Of a stretch of 64,000 nt of DNA, positions 44,826 to 54,328 are shown one piece after another (the first letter of the stretch is position 1; each line of letters starts with the position of its first letter). The notes beneath the pieces were generated by a model. The model was not told the origin of the DNA, ran no database searches, and saw nothing but the letters and a program-made list of their open reading frames with translations. Location of the stretch: contig CAMDGV010000016.1 of the NCBI GenBank assembly GCA_945898055.1, positions 1 through 64,000 of the forward strand. Reading direction: 5' to 3'. A program made the translations under genes and the position numbers. This stretch comes from Akkermansia muciniphila (GTDB lineage Bacteria; Verrucomicrobiota; Verrucomicrobiia; Limisphaerales; UBA9464).

Positions 44826-47800
44826 TCAGCCTTTGGTGAGTGTCTCGTCGAGGTTAAACAAGAGGTTGGCTAACATCATCCAAGTGGCAAGCGAGGGAGC
44901 GTCGAGTGATTTTGGACGAAGAGCGGAGCCTGATTTGATTAAAGCCGACGCCGCTTGGGGATCCCTGCGATAACCCTCCCTTTGTTGTTTTACAAAAGCT
45001 AAGAGACGTTTGAGTTCGGTGGCATCCGGAGGACGACCGAGGCAAGTACGAAAGGCAAACTGGATGCGTGAGGGATCGTCGGAATGGCATTCGGTGAGAA
45101 TGCGCTGGGCAAAAACCCGAGCCGCCTCGAGGAGCGTGGGTTCATTCATTGCAGCGAGCGCTTGTAAAGGCGTGTTAGAACGGGGACGCCGTGACACGCA
45201 AACATCGCGACTTGGGGCATCGAAGGTCGCCAAGGTTGGATAGGTACAGACCCGACGCCAGAAAGTATAAAGGGCACGGCGATACAAATCAGGGCCTTCA
45301 CTGACTGGCCATTCATCCATACCAATCTCGGGGCGAAGAAAGCCAATTTCCTTCCATAAATTAGGGACTTGAACCGGATACATGCTGGGACCGCCCCTTT
45401 GCCGATTGAGCAACCCACTTACTGAGAGGGCATGATCGCGAATCATTTCTGCATCCATACGAAAGCGGGGACCACGCGAAAGCAGGCGGTTATAAAAATC
45501 CTTCTCTAATCGGGTGGCGTCAGCAGCGGCGTTCTGTCGGTAGGTAGCTGAGAGGACAATTTGTTTTTGCATCGCTTTCACATCCCAACCCGTGCGGATG
45601 AACTCGGTGGCCAACCAGTCGAGCAGTTCTGGATGAGATGGTGCCTCACCCTGGAGCCCGAAGTCTTCACTCGTCTTGACGAGTCCGGTGCCGAAGCAAC
45701 GTTCCCAGAAACGATTAACGGTCACCCGAGCCGTAAGAGGATGAGTTGGATCGACGATCCACCGGGCAAGCGCAAGACGGTTAAGAGGGTTAGTCGATGA
45801 GAGCGAGGGAAAGAGAGAGGGGACACCAGCAGTGACAGCTTTGCCACGGCTGAGGAAATCACCCCGCAAGTGGACATAAGTCTCGCGAGGTTGTGGATCG
45901 GTCCGTTCCTGCAGGATCATGGAGGAGAAGGTCCGCGCGGCGAGTTGGCTTTGTTTTTCTTCTAGGCGGATGAGTTCAGATTGGAGAGATCGAAGTGTCT
46001 CTGATGAAGCGTGATGAGTGGCGACGATTTCTGCGGACTGGGCTGGCGAGCGATGGACTGGCTTGACGTGGAGACTTTCAACAAGAGTCGAGGCCATCGG
46101 CCACCAGAGAGAGGAATCGGGTTCGGTGGTAATGGAAATTCGAAAGCGACCGATGCAATGGCTATTGCCGTGGTACTGATCGAAGCGAAAAGAGAGACGA
46201 TTGCCCCTTTCAACCGCGACAGGCTTTTGAAGTTGGGCAATCAAAAAATGTCGTTCGCCGAATCTAGGTCCAATAGCCCAACCGGTCTTAGGGTTGTGAT
46301 CCACGGCATGGGCCGCCTTGTAGTACAGTTGCTCCCAATCGGCAGTTGCCTGAGAAAAGAGAAGGGGAGTGAGACTCTCCTGACGAGTCTCAGCCCTGCT
46401 TTTGTCCCCGACTAGGGTAGGTGTTTTCACAAGACTCAGGCTAAATTCGTCGAGAATAAAATTGCCTGTTTGACCCCATCGCCCTGGTCCCTTCTTGGGA
46501 AGGCTAGGATCAGGTAGAACTTCTAGAAGGACCGCTGTGATACCGGTCAAGAGGGTGGAAGCCTCGACCGTCACTGTGTCGTAGATGGGATTAACGCCGA
46601 GACCGAGGAGGGAACCATCGGGTAAGTTGGTGAAGCTCGAACCGCCCGTCGACGTAGCGTTAGTGAGGGTCAGAGCCGTCCAGAGGGGGCCCTTGATTGC
46701 TCTTTTTCTCTCCCAAGCAACCTGAGTCGATTTGAGGCGAGCCTGCTCTGCAACGAGTTCGCGACGAACCTCGTTTAAGCGGTGCGCGGTATAGGCTTCG
46801 GAGACTGTGAGATCGGGTCGAGGAACCTCGACATTGGGACCGGTGCTGTAGTTGCCATTATCCGTAGAATTGTTGAAGAAGGCGTAGAATTGGTAGTAGT
46901 CGTCGTGACTGATGGGGTCGTATTTGTGCGAGTGACATTCAGCGCACGCGAGGGTGAGGCCGAGCCAAGTTGTGCCGAGAGTCGCCACCCGATCTTTGAC
47001 CGCCTTTGTCCGATATTCCTCAGCATCGCCCCCGCCCTCGTCATTAACCTTGGTATTGCGATTAAAGCCGGTAGCAATTCTTTGGTCGAGAGTCGGGTTG
47101 GTGAGTAGATCGCCCGCTAACTGTTCGATCGTGAAGTCATTGAAGGGTTGGTTTTTATTGAAGGCATTGATGACCCATTCGCGATAAGGCCAAATGGAGC
47201 GGGCGAGATCCACTTGATAACCATTGGAATCAGCGTAGCGAGCGAGGTCGAGCCAACCGCGCGCCATATGTTCTCCGTAATGCGGGGAGGCGAGGAGACG
47301 GTCGACGAGGGTTTCGTAGGCGTTGGGGGTGGAGTCATGGAGGAAAGTGTCGATCTCGATTGGATTAGGCGGCAGACCGGTTAGGTCGAGAGCGACCCGG
47401 CGAATGAGAGTGGCTCGATCGGCCTCAGGTTGTGGTTGGAGACCCTCTCGATTGAGTCGCTCTAAAATGAAACGATCGATCTCATTGCGGACGATTGAAC
47501 CTGCTGGAAAATGGGTTGGTGGGGTGGGATGAATTGGAGATTGGAAAGACCAGTGCTTGCGAGTGTCCTTCTCGGGCCAGACGGCTCCCGCTGTGATCCA
47601 CTCTCTCAGTGCTGTTACTTCATCGGAAGTGAGTCGAGGTCCCTTCGGAGGCATGACTTCGTCGGGATCAGTGGAAACCACTCTTTTAAGGAGCTCACTG
47701 TCCAGAGGGCGACTCGGCACCAGAGGTAGTCCACCCGATTTGGCCGGTCTCAGTGCGGCCGCACGGCTATCGAGACGTAGATCGCTTTTTTGTTTATCGG

Positions 47801-47960
47801 GACCATGACACTCATAACAGCGCTTGATCAGGATAGGTTCAATATCGCGCATGAAATCAAGAGCGGCAAAGACGGTCTCGCTGAGGGCGAAGCCTGCTAA
47901 GAATCCAGTGCCGAGCAGTACGCGAATAAGGCGGGTGAAGATCGTCAGTCGAAAACTCAT
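44826..47960 (-). CDS. DUF1549/DUF1553 protein with planctomycete-type cytochrome c motif
   Basis: 1044 residues from the ATG at 47960, giving a signal-like hydrophobic stretch ([17 protein letters not shown]); the frame opens 42 nt earlier. A PSCyt1 haem motif comes first ([20 protein letters not shown] with a distal VMPPKGPRL). Then DUF1549 ([64 protein letters not shown]), a lectin-like middle part, and DUF1553 ([59 protein letters not shown]). This is a hallmark gene of Planctomycetes and Verrucomicrobia, usually beside a DUF1501 gene; here none is adjacent. A decayed relative sits at 6.8-7.2 kb. Confidence 0.93.
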   Translation of the reverse strand: MSFRLTIFTRLIRVLLGTGFLAGFALSETVFAALDFMRDIEPILIKRCYECHGPDKQKSDLRLDSRAAALRPAKSGGLPLVPSRPLDSELLKRVVSTDPDEVMPPKGPRLTSDEVTALREWITAGAVWPEKDTRKHWSFQSPIHPTPPTHFPAGSIVRNEIDRFILERLNREGLQPQPEADRATLIRRVALDLTGLPPNPIEIDTFLHDSTPNAYETLVDRLLASPHYGEHMARGWLDLARYADSNGYQVDLARSIWPYREWVINAFNKNQPFNDFTIEQLAGDLLTNPTLDQRIATGFNRNTKVNDEGGGDAEEYRTKAVKDRVATLGTTWLGLTLACAECHSHKYDPISHDDYYQFYAFFNNSTDNGNYSTGPNVEVPRPDLTVSEAYTAHRLNEVRRELVAEQARLKSTQVAWERKRAIKGPLWTALTLTNATSTGGSSFTNLPDGSLLGLGVNPIYDTVTVEASTLLTGITAVLLEVLPDPSLPKKGPGRWGQTGNFILDEFSLSLVKTPTLVGDKSRAETRQESLTPLLFSQATADWEQLYYKAAHAVDHNPKTGWAIGPRFGERHFLIAQLQKPVAVERGNRLSFRFDQYHGNSHCIGRFRISITTEPDSSLWWPMASTLVESLHVKPVHRSPAQSAEIVATHHASSETLRSLQSELIRLEEKQSQLAARTFSSMILQERTDPQPRETYVHLRGDFLSRGKAVTAGVPSLFPSLSSTNPLNRLALARWIVDPTHPLTARVTVNRFWERCFGTGLVKTSEDFGLQGEAPSHPELLDWLATEFIRTGWDVKAMQKQIVLSATYRQNAAADATRLEKDFYNRLLSRGPRFRMDAEMIRDHALSVSGLLNRQRGGPSMYPVQVPNLWKEIGFLRPEIGMDEWPVSEGPDLYRRALYTFWRRVCTYPTLATFDAPSRDVCVSRRPRSNTPLQALAAMNEPTLLEAARVFAQRILTECHSDDPSRIQFAFRTCLGRPPDATELKRLLAFVKQQREGYRRDPQAASALIKSGSALRPKSLDAPSLATWMMLANLLFNLDETLTKG

Positions 47961-47998
47961 GAAAGGGTTCGGTTTGGGCAGGAGACTATCCGTTGGCG

Positions 47999-48217
47999 TC
48001 ATCCTATGGCGAGAGCAGAAGCAAGCGCGTTGCGGAAGCGCAGGTCTGCATCAAGCTCTTTCAGAGCAATGCGGACTTGGCTAGGATTGGGTTTTAGCGC
48101 CTGAGATTTCATCGGGCGACTCGACGTGTAACGAGACGGATGGCCTTCCAGCGGTCGAACTGATTCTCTTCGGTCCAATCTCTGGAAGTCGTTACTTTTA
48201 TCGTCTGGCATTCCCAA
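47999..48217 (-). CDS. Possible small basic protein coupled to the DUF1553 gene
   Basis: 72 codons from a TTG at 48217 with a good AGGAGG Shine-Dalgarno (48226-48231) 8 nt upstream, rare for this genome. The frame stops at a TGA overlapping an upstream in-frame ATG of the DUF1553 gene (48002), an ATGA arrangement. The C-terminal part reads PSQVRIALKELDADLRFRNA. Not recognised. The ribosome site is the main support. Confidence 0.35.
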   Translation of the reverse strand: MGMPDDKSNDFQRLDRRESVRPLEGHPSRYTSSRPMKSQALKPNPSQVRIALKELDADLRFRNALASALAIG

Positions 48218-48246
48218 CGATAAATCCTCCTACGCAAAAAAATCGC

Positions 48247-48444
48247 TCAAATCTCAGTGATTTGAACCCGCACCTGATTCGTGGGCTTTACCCCCATTTT
48301 CAGAGGTCCGACCTTTATCTTCCCCGCCTTCGATCGCGGAATATCCTGCTTTCGCCCACTGGAAAGCCATGGGGTGGGCGTGCGCTGACGTTTTATCGCC
48401 AGGCTGAGATTCTCGAATGGTTGCGAGAGTGATCGCTTGGTCAC
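48247..48444 (-). CDS. Possible small basic protein coupled to the DTW gene (65 aa)
   Basis: From a GTG at 48444 that overlaps the DTW-gene stop as GTGA, the frame reads VTKRSLSQPFENLSLAIKRQ and ends KMGVKPTNQVRVQITEI. The C-terminal strand-like sequence and a following small stem (AAATC/GATTT) with a T-run support a real gene end, but the family is unknown. Confidence 0.35.
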   Translation of the reverse strand: MTKRSLSQPFENLSLAIKRQRTPTPWLSSGRKQDIPRSKAGKIKVGPLKMGVKPTNQVRVQITEI

Positions 48445-49625
48445 CGAGCTAAGCGTCGTCCAACCAGTTCTTCTTCTCTGAGCTTTGTGATCAAAGCTGC
48501 GATTGCTTTTAGGGCACGGCCTGCACGACCGGGAGCTCGTGGGGGGGCCGTCAGATCTGCGCCGATAGCTTGGGAGGCAGACTCGGCACTGCCGGGTCGT
48601 TTTTTTAGGCAATGTGCGGCAAGGAGTCGAAGATCAATCGGTTCGCGATCTGGGGTCCACCCTTCTTGGGCGAGAAGCATCCATCCGAAAGACCCCCATC
48701 CTATCAGTCGATCTTCAGGGCGATAAAAACGGCCCCAATTGGTAAGAAAGTCATCGATTCGGCATCCGTTCAGCAGTGATTCCTGCGGCACGTCGAGGTG
48801 ATGTGCCGCACCGTTTGCGAGAATTCGACGGGGTGCGATAAAGGATTGAAGCGTTTCACCGGTGGCGAGGCGAATGGCAGCGAACTGGACAAGTTCAGGA
48901 GACCCAGGAATGGCACTCCCTCGACGATGGGCATTAGATTCCGCGACGATCGCGACCAATTGCGGCCATAAAGCGGCAAGATCGGGGACGGCGGTGGAGG
49001 CCCACCACGGATCGGCCGATTTCAGTCGTCGACGCGGCGGACCCGTCCGGGCCTTGGCGGATGCAATCTGCTGATCCACCATCGAATTAAAGGCGCGTAA
49101 CAAGGGGGCAAAACGAGTTTCGTCACCTTCGAATAAGGCTAATACTTCGACAATTGCCTCGACGGTTGCGACGCAGTGTTCGGCCGGTTCGCGGCGGATT
49201 CGATAGTTGCCGGGCCGCCTTGGAAGGAAACCAATCCGTGGGAGCGTTCGGAGTGCGGAATTGAGTTCCATCATCTTGCGTGCTTGCGGCCAAGTTCCGT
49301 CGATGACGATCAAGGTCTCTGGGAGACGTTCCAACTTATTGGGAGAGACAGCACCCACACCCGGAAACAAAAGGGCTGTGCCGGGCTGGTTAACTAGGCC
49401 TTTGATGGTGGGATGTTCCGAAAAATCGATTCCTTCGTACAATTCACTGCCAGCGAGCCCGAGATGTGCCATTCGAGCCGTGCCAATAGCGACCTTTGCT
49501 TCTCGAGGATGTTGGAGGAACACGACCCGAGTGGTGATCTTAACGGCCCTCAGATCCGCGCACCAGCAGACAGAGGCAGGGCGGCGGCACCGTTCGCAGG
49601 TGGGTCTGATAGTGGGAGCAAACAT
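48441..49625 (-). CDS. DTW-domain tRNA-uridine aminocarboxypropyltransferase
   Basis: 394 residues. The first 200 form a DTW domain: four-cysteine start TCERCRRPASVCWCADL, RVVFLQHPREAKVAIGTARM, the DxTW-like catalytic loop LIVIDGTWPQARKM, and PRRPGNYRIRREPAEHCVAT. DTW enzymes (TapT family) add aminocarboxypropyl from S-adenosylmethionine to a tRNA uridine. The C-terminal 190 residues are an additional, unrecognised domain, making this longer than the usual 200-250. Confidence 0.85.
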   Translation of the reverse strand: MFAPTIRPTCERCRRPASVCWCADLRAVKITTRVVFLQHPREAKVAIGTARMAHLGLAGSELYEGIDFSEHPTIKGLVNQPGTALLFPGVGAVSPNKLERLPETLIVIDGTWPQARKMMELNSALRTLPRIGFLPRRPGNYRIRREPAEHCVATVEAIVEVLALFEGDETRFAPLLRAFNSMVDQQIASAKARTGPPRRRLKSADPWWASTAVPDLAALWPQLVAIVAESNAHRRGSAIPGSPELVQFAAIRLATGETLQSFIAPRRILANGAAHHLDVPQESLLNGCRIDDFLTNWGRFYRPEDRLIGWGSFGWMLLAQEGWTPDREPIDLRLLAAHCLKKRPGSAESASQAIGADLTAPPRAPGRAGRALKAIAALITKLREEELVGRRLAR

Positions 49626-49826
49626 GTTTTTAGGAGTGCAACGGCATCGATGAATTCAGGTGGCGAGTTGGGTCGATTATTCTGTGGGCGGAGCGATTTG
49701 CGGCTAGGTCTTCTGCACACGGATTAAACGCCACGCCACGGATTAAACGGCACGCTTTGTTAGTTTTTTAGTCGTAGCCAGTTTTCGTTTCCGCCCGCGA
49801 TGCGCCCGTTCAGGCCCAGTCCTTTT

Positions 49827-51164
49827 TCAAGCCTTCTCTGAAGAGGGTAAAAAGGCTGACTGGGGGCGCATATGAACCGTCTGGGTTGGGAAAGCAAATT
49901 CGAGAGTCTCGGCGTCAAAACGTTCCTTTACTTCAAAATTAAGGGAGGCGATGGCCTGTGAAAACTCTTTAAAATCGGGGGTTGCAAGGAAGACAATCAC
50001 TTCAAAATTAAGGCTCGAAGCATCAAATCGGTTGAATGTCACAAAACATTCGCTGCAGAGAGGGTGCGCGCTGAAAATAGACTGAAGGAGGAAAGAGGCT
50101 CTACGAAGGCGATCTGTGGGGGTGTCATAGGTGAGACCATAATTGAGCACCGAGCGGATGGAGGGGCGGGCGGTGATGTTAATGACGGTATTATTGCCCA
50201 CAGCCTTATTCGGAACGGTAATTAGGAAACCATCGACGCTACGAACTTTGGTGGAACGAAGTCCCATTTGTTCCACGATACCATCGATGTCGGATCCGAC
50301 CTTAATGCGGTCACCGACTTTGAATGGTTTATCGACAAAGACAGCGACGGTGCCAAACAGATTGGAGACTGTATCTTGAGCAGCAAGGCCGAGGGCAAGA
50401 CCAAGGACCGAGACAGAGCCCAGCAGGGCAGTGATATTTACGCTGAGATTGCTGAGGAGCGTCAGGACGGCAACAATGATAAGGATGGCTTTGAGCAGTT
50501 TGCCGATGAGAATTAGAAACTGGTCATTGAAGGTATTTTCCGAGCCGCTTTTTTGTTGTTCGCTCCAGAAGCGGATGAGGAAATCGATAACGCGGAGTAG
50601 GACCGTCACACAAGCGAGGGCGAGAATGATCAGGGTAAGTTTCGAGAGGCTTGTCTCGAGCCAAGAGGGCCAATCAAAAATCTGTAATCCGAGATGAAAA
50701 AGAAGGATAAAGGTAACGAATTTGGTCGGGCCATTAGCGAGAGCCAGTAGGGTATCATCCCATCGATTTTCTGTTTTTGCGACCCAACGGGTCAGTTGGT
50801 TCTTGATAATCCAGTCGAGATATTTGGAGAGGTAAAAGGCGAGAAAAATATAAATGAACGAGGCAAAGTATTGCCATCGCGGAGTACCAAGGAAGGGAAC
50901 TTGGAGGAAGGGGACTTGGTCCAAACCGAAAGAGAGAACCGAGCGATGTTTAACGATGAAATCCTTGCCGATTAGGTTCTGAGCGAGTTCGTCGGCACGG
51001 GCAGTCGTTACGGACGCAACAGGGTTGGGGGAGGCTAGGGCTAGGGGAGGTTTATTGGTGGGGTCGTCGGCAAAAGCCTCGATCCAAAAACAGCCTACTA
51101 ACATCAGCGCGCAGCAAAACATAGCGAAAGTGAGAGCCTGTTCGGGTTTGAAGCGGCGAATCAT
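49827..51164 (-). CDS. Small-conductance mechanosensitive channel (MscS family)
   Basis: 445 residues. It starts with a signal-like segment (FAMFCCALMLVGCFWIEAFA), then several helices and the MscS pore and beta domain: ITALLGSVSVLGLALGLAAQ, DTVSNLFGTVAVFVDKPFKV, GDRIKVGSDIDGIVEQMGLR, STKVRSVDGFLITVPN. It opens under membrane tension to release osmolytes. An alpha/beta cytoplasmic domain completes it. It stands alone, 65 nt downstream of the M23 gene. Confidence 0.92.
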   Translation of the reverse strand: MIRRFKPEQALTFAMFCCALMLVGCFWIEAFADDPTNKPPLALASPNPVASVTTARADELAQNLIGKDFIVKHRSVLSFGLDQVPFLQVPFLGTPRWQYFASFIYIFLAFYLSKYLDWIIKNQLTRWVAKTENRWDDTLLALANGPTKFVTFILLFHLGLQIFDWPSWLETSLSKLTLIILALACVTVLLRVIDFLIRFWSEQQKSGSENTFNDQFLILIGKLLKAILIIVAVLTLLSNLSVNITALLGSVSVLGLALGLAAQDTVSNLFGTVAVFVDKPFKVGDRIKVGSDIDGIVEQMGLRSTKVRSVDGFLITVPNKAVGNNTVINITARPSIRSVLNYGLTYDTPTDRLRRASFLLQSIFSAHPLCSECFVTFNRFDASSLNFEVIVFLATPDFKEFSQAIASLNFEVKERFDAETLEFAFPTQTVHMRPQSAFLPSSEKA

Positions 51165-51229
51165 AGTTCAAATGAATTAGGTCAGTGAATCAGCGGAAGG
51201 TAAGGTGGGTTTCGGGAGAGAGGAGGCCC

Positions 51230-52240
51230 TTAGAAGCCGAGGAGATCGAGTTGATAGGTTCCCTTGGGGGTGAGGGACCAAAATTGTCCGTGGCGAACCA
51301 CTAATTTCCCGCAGGGATGGGCTTGGGCCACCTCAGAATTTACTGAGAGCAGGTTGTTCGAGACTTTGGTTAGTTCAGAGCGAGTGCGGGGAGTGGCATG
51401 GAGAGGAACTCCATTGAAACCGAGAGCGAGTTCCCAACCGGCAATGGGGTCATGGGAGGCGTTGGGATTGGAACGAACAGCACCTGGATTGCGTTTGACC
51501 CAATCGACCGATGATTTGCGGACCAAGACTCTGCAAAGTTCAGGAAGAGTTCCGAGGTGACGGGCGAGGTCGAAGCTTGGGCTTGCTGGGGTTTGGTTAC
51601 GCAAGACTGCAGAGGGGTCGATACCAAGCAGGTTGCGTCCGTTGAAGGTACCGTGATCGTTGCGAGTACCTACCATCCGAGAGGCGTGCCACTGTGAGTA
51701 CTTGGCATTAGCCATGAAGTTAATTTCGAAGTGAAGATGAGCACGATCCAAGGTGATACGCTGTCGAGTGTTGGAGGTGCGTCCGACCACGCCGAGGGGA
51801 TCGCCTTGGGAGACGTTAGACCCCGATTTAAGTTGAGGACTAATTGAGGCGAGATGAGCGTAGAGAGTGAAGACTTCGATTCGATTGATTTGGTGTCGAA
51901 CAACGATGTAGTTGCCGTAGTTGGAGAGTTGGGACCGAGTATTGACGTAAGCGACCGTTCCATTGGCAACACAGAGGGCGTTATCTTTTGGTTCGCCCCG
52001 TTTATCTCGATCGATCGGGCGGATATCTAATCCTTCGTGTAATTGGTAACCACCAGAACGAACGCAGCCGAATTGACCACTGGTCCAGAGTTTACCTGCG
52101 ACTCCGACGTAAAATCGTTCGGCTCCACCATCGGTAGCGAGAATTTCCCGATTATTGGTAGGGAGTTTGAAGGGTTGAGCACTGCAGGGACTAATCAGGA
52201 AAAGCGGCAGTGTCAGGAGGAGGAAAAGGAGACGAGTCAC
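51230..52240 (-). CDS. Secreted M23 (LytM-type) peptidase
   Basis: 336 residues with a signal peptide (LLFLLLTLPLFLISPCSA). The M23 zinc site is present: QLHEGLDIRP (HxxxD), TLYAHLASI and RAHLHFEINF (HxH). These enzymes cut peptidoglycan cross-bridges or, if inactive, regulate other hydrolases; here the metal ligands are intact. A C-terminal domain of about 120 residues is unrecognised. Its start overlaps the stop of the upstream lipoprotein gene by 4 nt. Confidence 0.88.
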   Translation of the reverse strand: MTRLLFLLLTLPLFLISPCSAQPFKLPTNNREILATDGGAERFYVGVAGKLWTSGQFGCVRSGGYQLHEGLDIRPIDRDKRGEPKDNALCVANGTVAYVNTRSQLSNYGNYIVVRHQINRIEVFTLYAHLASISPQLKSGSNVSQGDPLGVVGRTSNTRQRITLDRAHLHFEINFMANAKYSQWHASRMVGTRNDHGTFNGRNLLGIDPSAVLRNQTPASPSFDLARHLGTLPELCRVLVRKSSVDWVKRNPGAVRSNPNASHDPIAGWELALGFNGVPLHATPRTRSELTKVSNNLLSVNSEVAQAHPCGKLVVRHGQFWSLTPKGTYQLDLLGF

Positions 52241-52965
52241 TGGGCTAGAAAGGGGTCGAAGTCACGTTTGTAGTACGACTTTGGAACCTCTTTTTTCGCT
52301 TTGAGCGTTTTCTCCTTTTTCTTGTCTTCCTTCTCCTTTTTTTCGCGCGCGGGCTTGGCTTGGTTTTCTAGTTTGATCGCCACGTTGTTCAAGCCACGGA
52401 CGAAGCGGGTGGCTTCATCACGATTCATATCTGGGGTGAAGGCGATGATTCCTTTGTCGAGTCGACGCCTGATGAGCGGCGCGGCGATAAATCGGCCCAA
52501 AACATTTGTTCCATCTGACCAGCGGCCAGCGACGAGGAGGTGCCCTCCTTGGACGGCGAGTGAATTCATTTCTAGCACCATTGTTCCATGGCGCGTGAAT
52601 TCAATTCCGATTGAAAATCCACCGTGAGCTTCCTCGACAAGTTCCGCCTTTTTGAGATCGCGTTCATCGAGGACAGGGTCTTTAAGGACTTGAAATTCCA
52701 TGGGATCAGCACGTCCGACTTTGGCCATGGTGACACCAAGGGAACCGGCTTCGGCTGCTTGGCCAGTGAAGTCGTTTGCTTCTCGAAAAATGCGCATTTG
52801 AGCGACGTCTTTTTTGTCCTTTTTCGTTTGTTTTTGGTCGGGGGTCGAGGCGCACCCGGTCGCGGCAATCAGTGTGCCGAGAGCCAAGAGTCTTACGAGT
52901 GGGCAGAAATAGTGATTGATGCAACGGCCGCCACATCGCATCTTCCCAGTCAGAGCACTTAACAT
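52237..52965 (-). CDS. Lipoprotein with SecD-P1-like domain
   Basis: 242 residues. A lipobox is visible (LLALGTLIAATGCAST), so it is a lipoprotein. The middle (about 85-200) resembles the P1 head of SecDF: MEFQVLKDPVLDERDLKKAE, GGFSIGIEFTRHGTMVLEMN and FIAAPLIRRRLDKGIIAF. It lacks the SecD membrane part. The tail is very lysine-rich. It is coupled (ATGA) to the M23 peptidase, suggesting a role in cell-envelope work. Function unknown. Confidence 0.7.
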   Translation of the reverse strand: MLSALTGKMRCGGRCINHYFCPLVRLLALGTLIAATGCASTPDQKQTKKDKKDVAQMRIFREANDFTGQAAEAGSLGVTMAKVGRADPMEFQVLKDPVLDERDLKKAELVEEAHGGFSIGIEFTRHGTMVLEMNSLAVQGGHLLVAGRWSDGTNVLGRFIAAPLIRRRLDKGIIAFTPDMNRDEATRFVRGLNNVAIKLENQAKPAREKKEKEDKKKEKTLKAKKEVPKSYYKRDFDPFLAQ

Positions 52966-52986
52966 TTGCTAAAGTAGAACCGAGCT

Positions 52987-53094
52987 ATGGGACAACAATC
53001 CAACAAAATCCAAAAACGTCGCCGCCGTTACGCTTACAATAAGCGCAAGAAGGACACCGCACCGGTGGTCGTCAAGGCTGGCAAGTCCAAGTAA
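52987..53094 (+). CDS. Small highly basic protein (35 aa), possibly ribosome-associated
   Basis: 35 residues: MGQQSNKIQKRRRRYAYNKR continuing KKDTAPVVVKAGKSK. Twelve or more Lys/Arg and no acidic clusters, like small ribosomal proteins such as the AURKAIP1/COX24-type proteins of bacteria. It starts 21 nt from the divergent lipoprotein start and is followed by a clear terminator, so it forms its own short transcription unit. The start ATG is the only plausible one. Confidence 0.65.
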   Translation: MGQQSNKIQKRRRRYAYNKRKKDTAPVVVKAGKSK

Positions 53095-53109
53095 GCGACA
53101 TCCTCTTCC

Positions 53110-53137
53110 AAGGCCATCCGTAAGGGTGGCCTTCGTT
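53110..53137 (+). terminator. Terminator after the 35-residue basic protein
   Basis: A 7-bp stem AAGGCCA (53110-53116) / TGGCCTT (53127-53133) followed by CGTTGTTTC, 15 nt after the stop. Confidence 0.75.
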
Positions 53138-53218
53138 GTTTCAATTTTGCCCCGATCAAGGGGCTTTGAACGGGGGTGAGGCTTGGCCGTAATCCGTCGG
53201 TTTATTTTCTCCATTACT

Positions 53219-54118
53219 ATGAATTTCCCCTCTCTTTACTGCGGAATTGGCGATGAAGCTGGCCAAATGTTGCAATCTCAAATCGAGGCCACACTGGAGT
53301 TGGGGTGGAGCCATATCGAAGCGCGCAACCTCACTATTCCGGGGTATGCCAAGGCTAACCTCCATGATTTACCCGAGGCGGCATTTCAGTTAGCCGCACG
53401 CAGTCTGGATGAGGCGGGAGTGTCGATTTATTGTTTTGCTTCGACGATCGGCAACTGGGCAAAAAACATTGATGATCCCTTTGAAATCTCCTTGGAAGAA
53501 GTCGCGCGCGCTATTCCTCGGATGCAGCGGTTGGGAACTCGCTTCGTCCGAATTATGAGTTACCGGGTCCGTGAATCAGAGGATCAGATGGAAGAAGAAC
53601 GTTTTCGTCGATTGCGCGAAGTTACGCGGCGTTTCTTGGATGCGGGCCTCCAGCCGTTGCACGAAAACTGTATGAATTATGGAGGGATGAGTTGGCGGCA
53701 TGCGGTCCGGTTGATGGACGAAGTTCCGGGTTTGGCTTGGGTTTTTGATACTGCCAATCCCGTCTTCAACGTGGATCGAACGCGTCCTGAGCCGATGCCG
53801 CGCCAAGATCCTTGGGAGTTTTGGACACAAGTTCGAGACCGAGTGTTGCATCTCCATATCAAGGACGCCCGCTGGGATACGGCCCGGAATGAAGCCAACT
53901 ATCATTGGCCGGGCGAAGGGGAGGGTGCGGTGAAGAGGATTCTTTCGGATGCACTGGCGCGAGGCTATTCTGGCGCCCTCAGTATTGAACCCCACATGGT
54001 AGCCGTTTTCCATAATGCACAGTCAGTTGCGCAGGAGGATGCTTTGCGGTCAAATTATGTAGAGTACGGTCGTCGCTTAGAGGGAATGGTAGGGGAGTTA
54101 GTGCAGCAACGTTCCTGA
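53219..54118 (+). CDS. Sugar phosphate isomerase/epimerase (TIM barrel)
   Basis: 299 residues from the ATG at 53219. It is an AP-endonuclease-2-like TIM barrel of the hydroxypyruvate isomerase/IolE group: LELGWSHIEARNLT, FVRIMSYRV, PLHENCMNYGGMSWRHAVRL, AWVFDTANPVFN and VLHLHIKDARWDTA, which supply metal-binding Glu, Asp and His. The late GALSIEPHMVAVFH also fits. The natural substrate is not determined. It stands between two short units with no operon partner. Confidence 0.8.
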   Translation: MNFPSLYCGIGDEAGQMLQSQIEATLELGWSHIEARNLTIPGYAKANLHDLPEAAFQLAARSLDEAGVSIYCFASTIGNWAKNIDDPFEISLEEVARAIPRMQRLGTRFVRIMSYRVRESEDQMEEERFRRLREVTRRFLDAGLQPLHENCMNYGGMSWRHAVRLMDEVPGLAWVFDTANPVFNVDRTRPEPMPRQDPWEFWTQVRDRVLHLHIKDARWDTARNEANYHWPGEGEGAVKRILSDALARGYSGALSIEPHMVAVFHNAQSVAQEDALRSNYVEYGRRLEGMVGELVQQRS

Positions 54119-54260
54119 CCGCGAGAGCACGGAATTGATGGGATGAGTGAGGGTTCCTAGATCTCAGCTCAAGGCAAACCGGAAAGGAAGGTTATATCGG
54201 CTTGCTAGGCTCTCCAAAGACGGACAATTTTTGTCAGTTTTGTTAATCTAACCTCCTTAA

Positions 54261-54292
54261 AAGGCAGCCTCAGTTTTTCCTGAGGCCGCCTT
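54261..54292. terminator. Bidirectional terminator between isomerase and gltD
   Basis: A 13-nt near-perfect stem AAGGCAGCCTCAG (54261-54273) / CTGAGGCCGCCTT (54280-54292) with loop TTTTTC, between convergent genes; T/A runs occur on both sides. Confidence 0.75.
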
Positions 54293-54328
54293 GTGAGAGG
54301 GAAATAAGTCGTTGGAGCGTTTGTTTCT

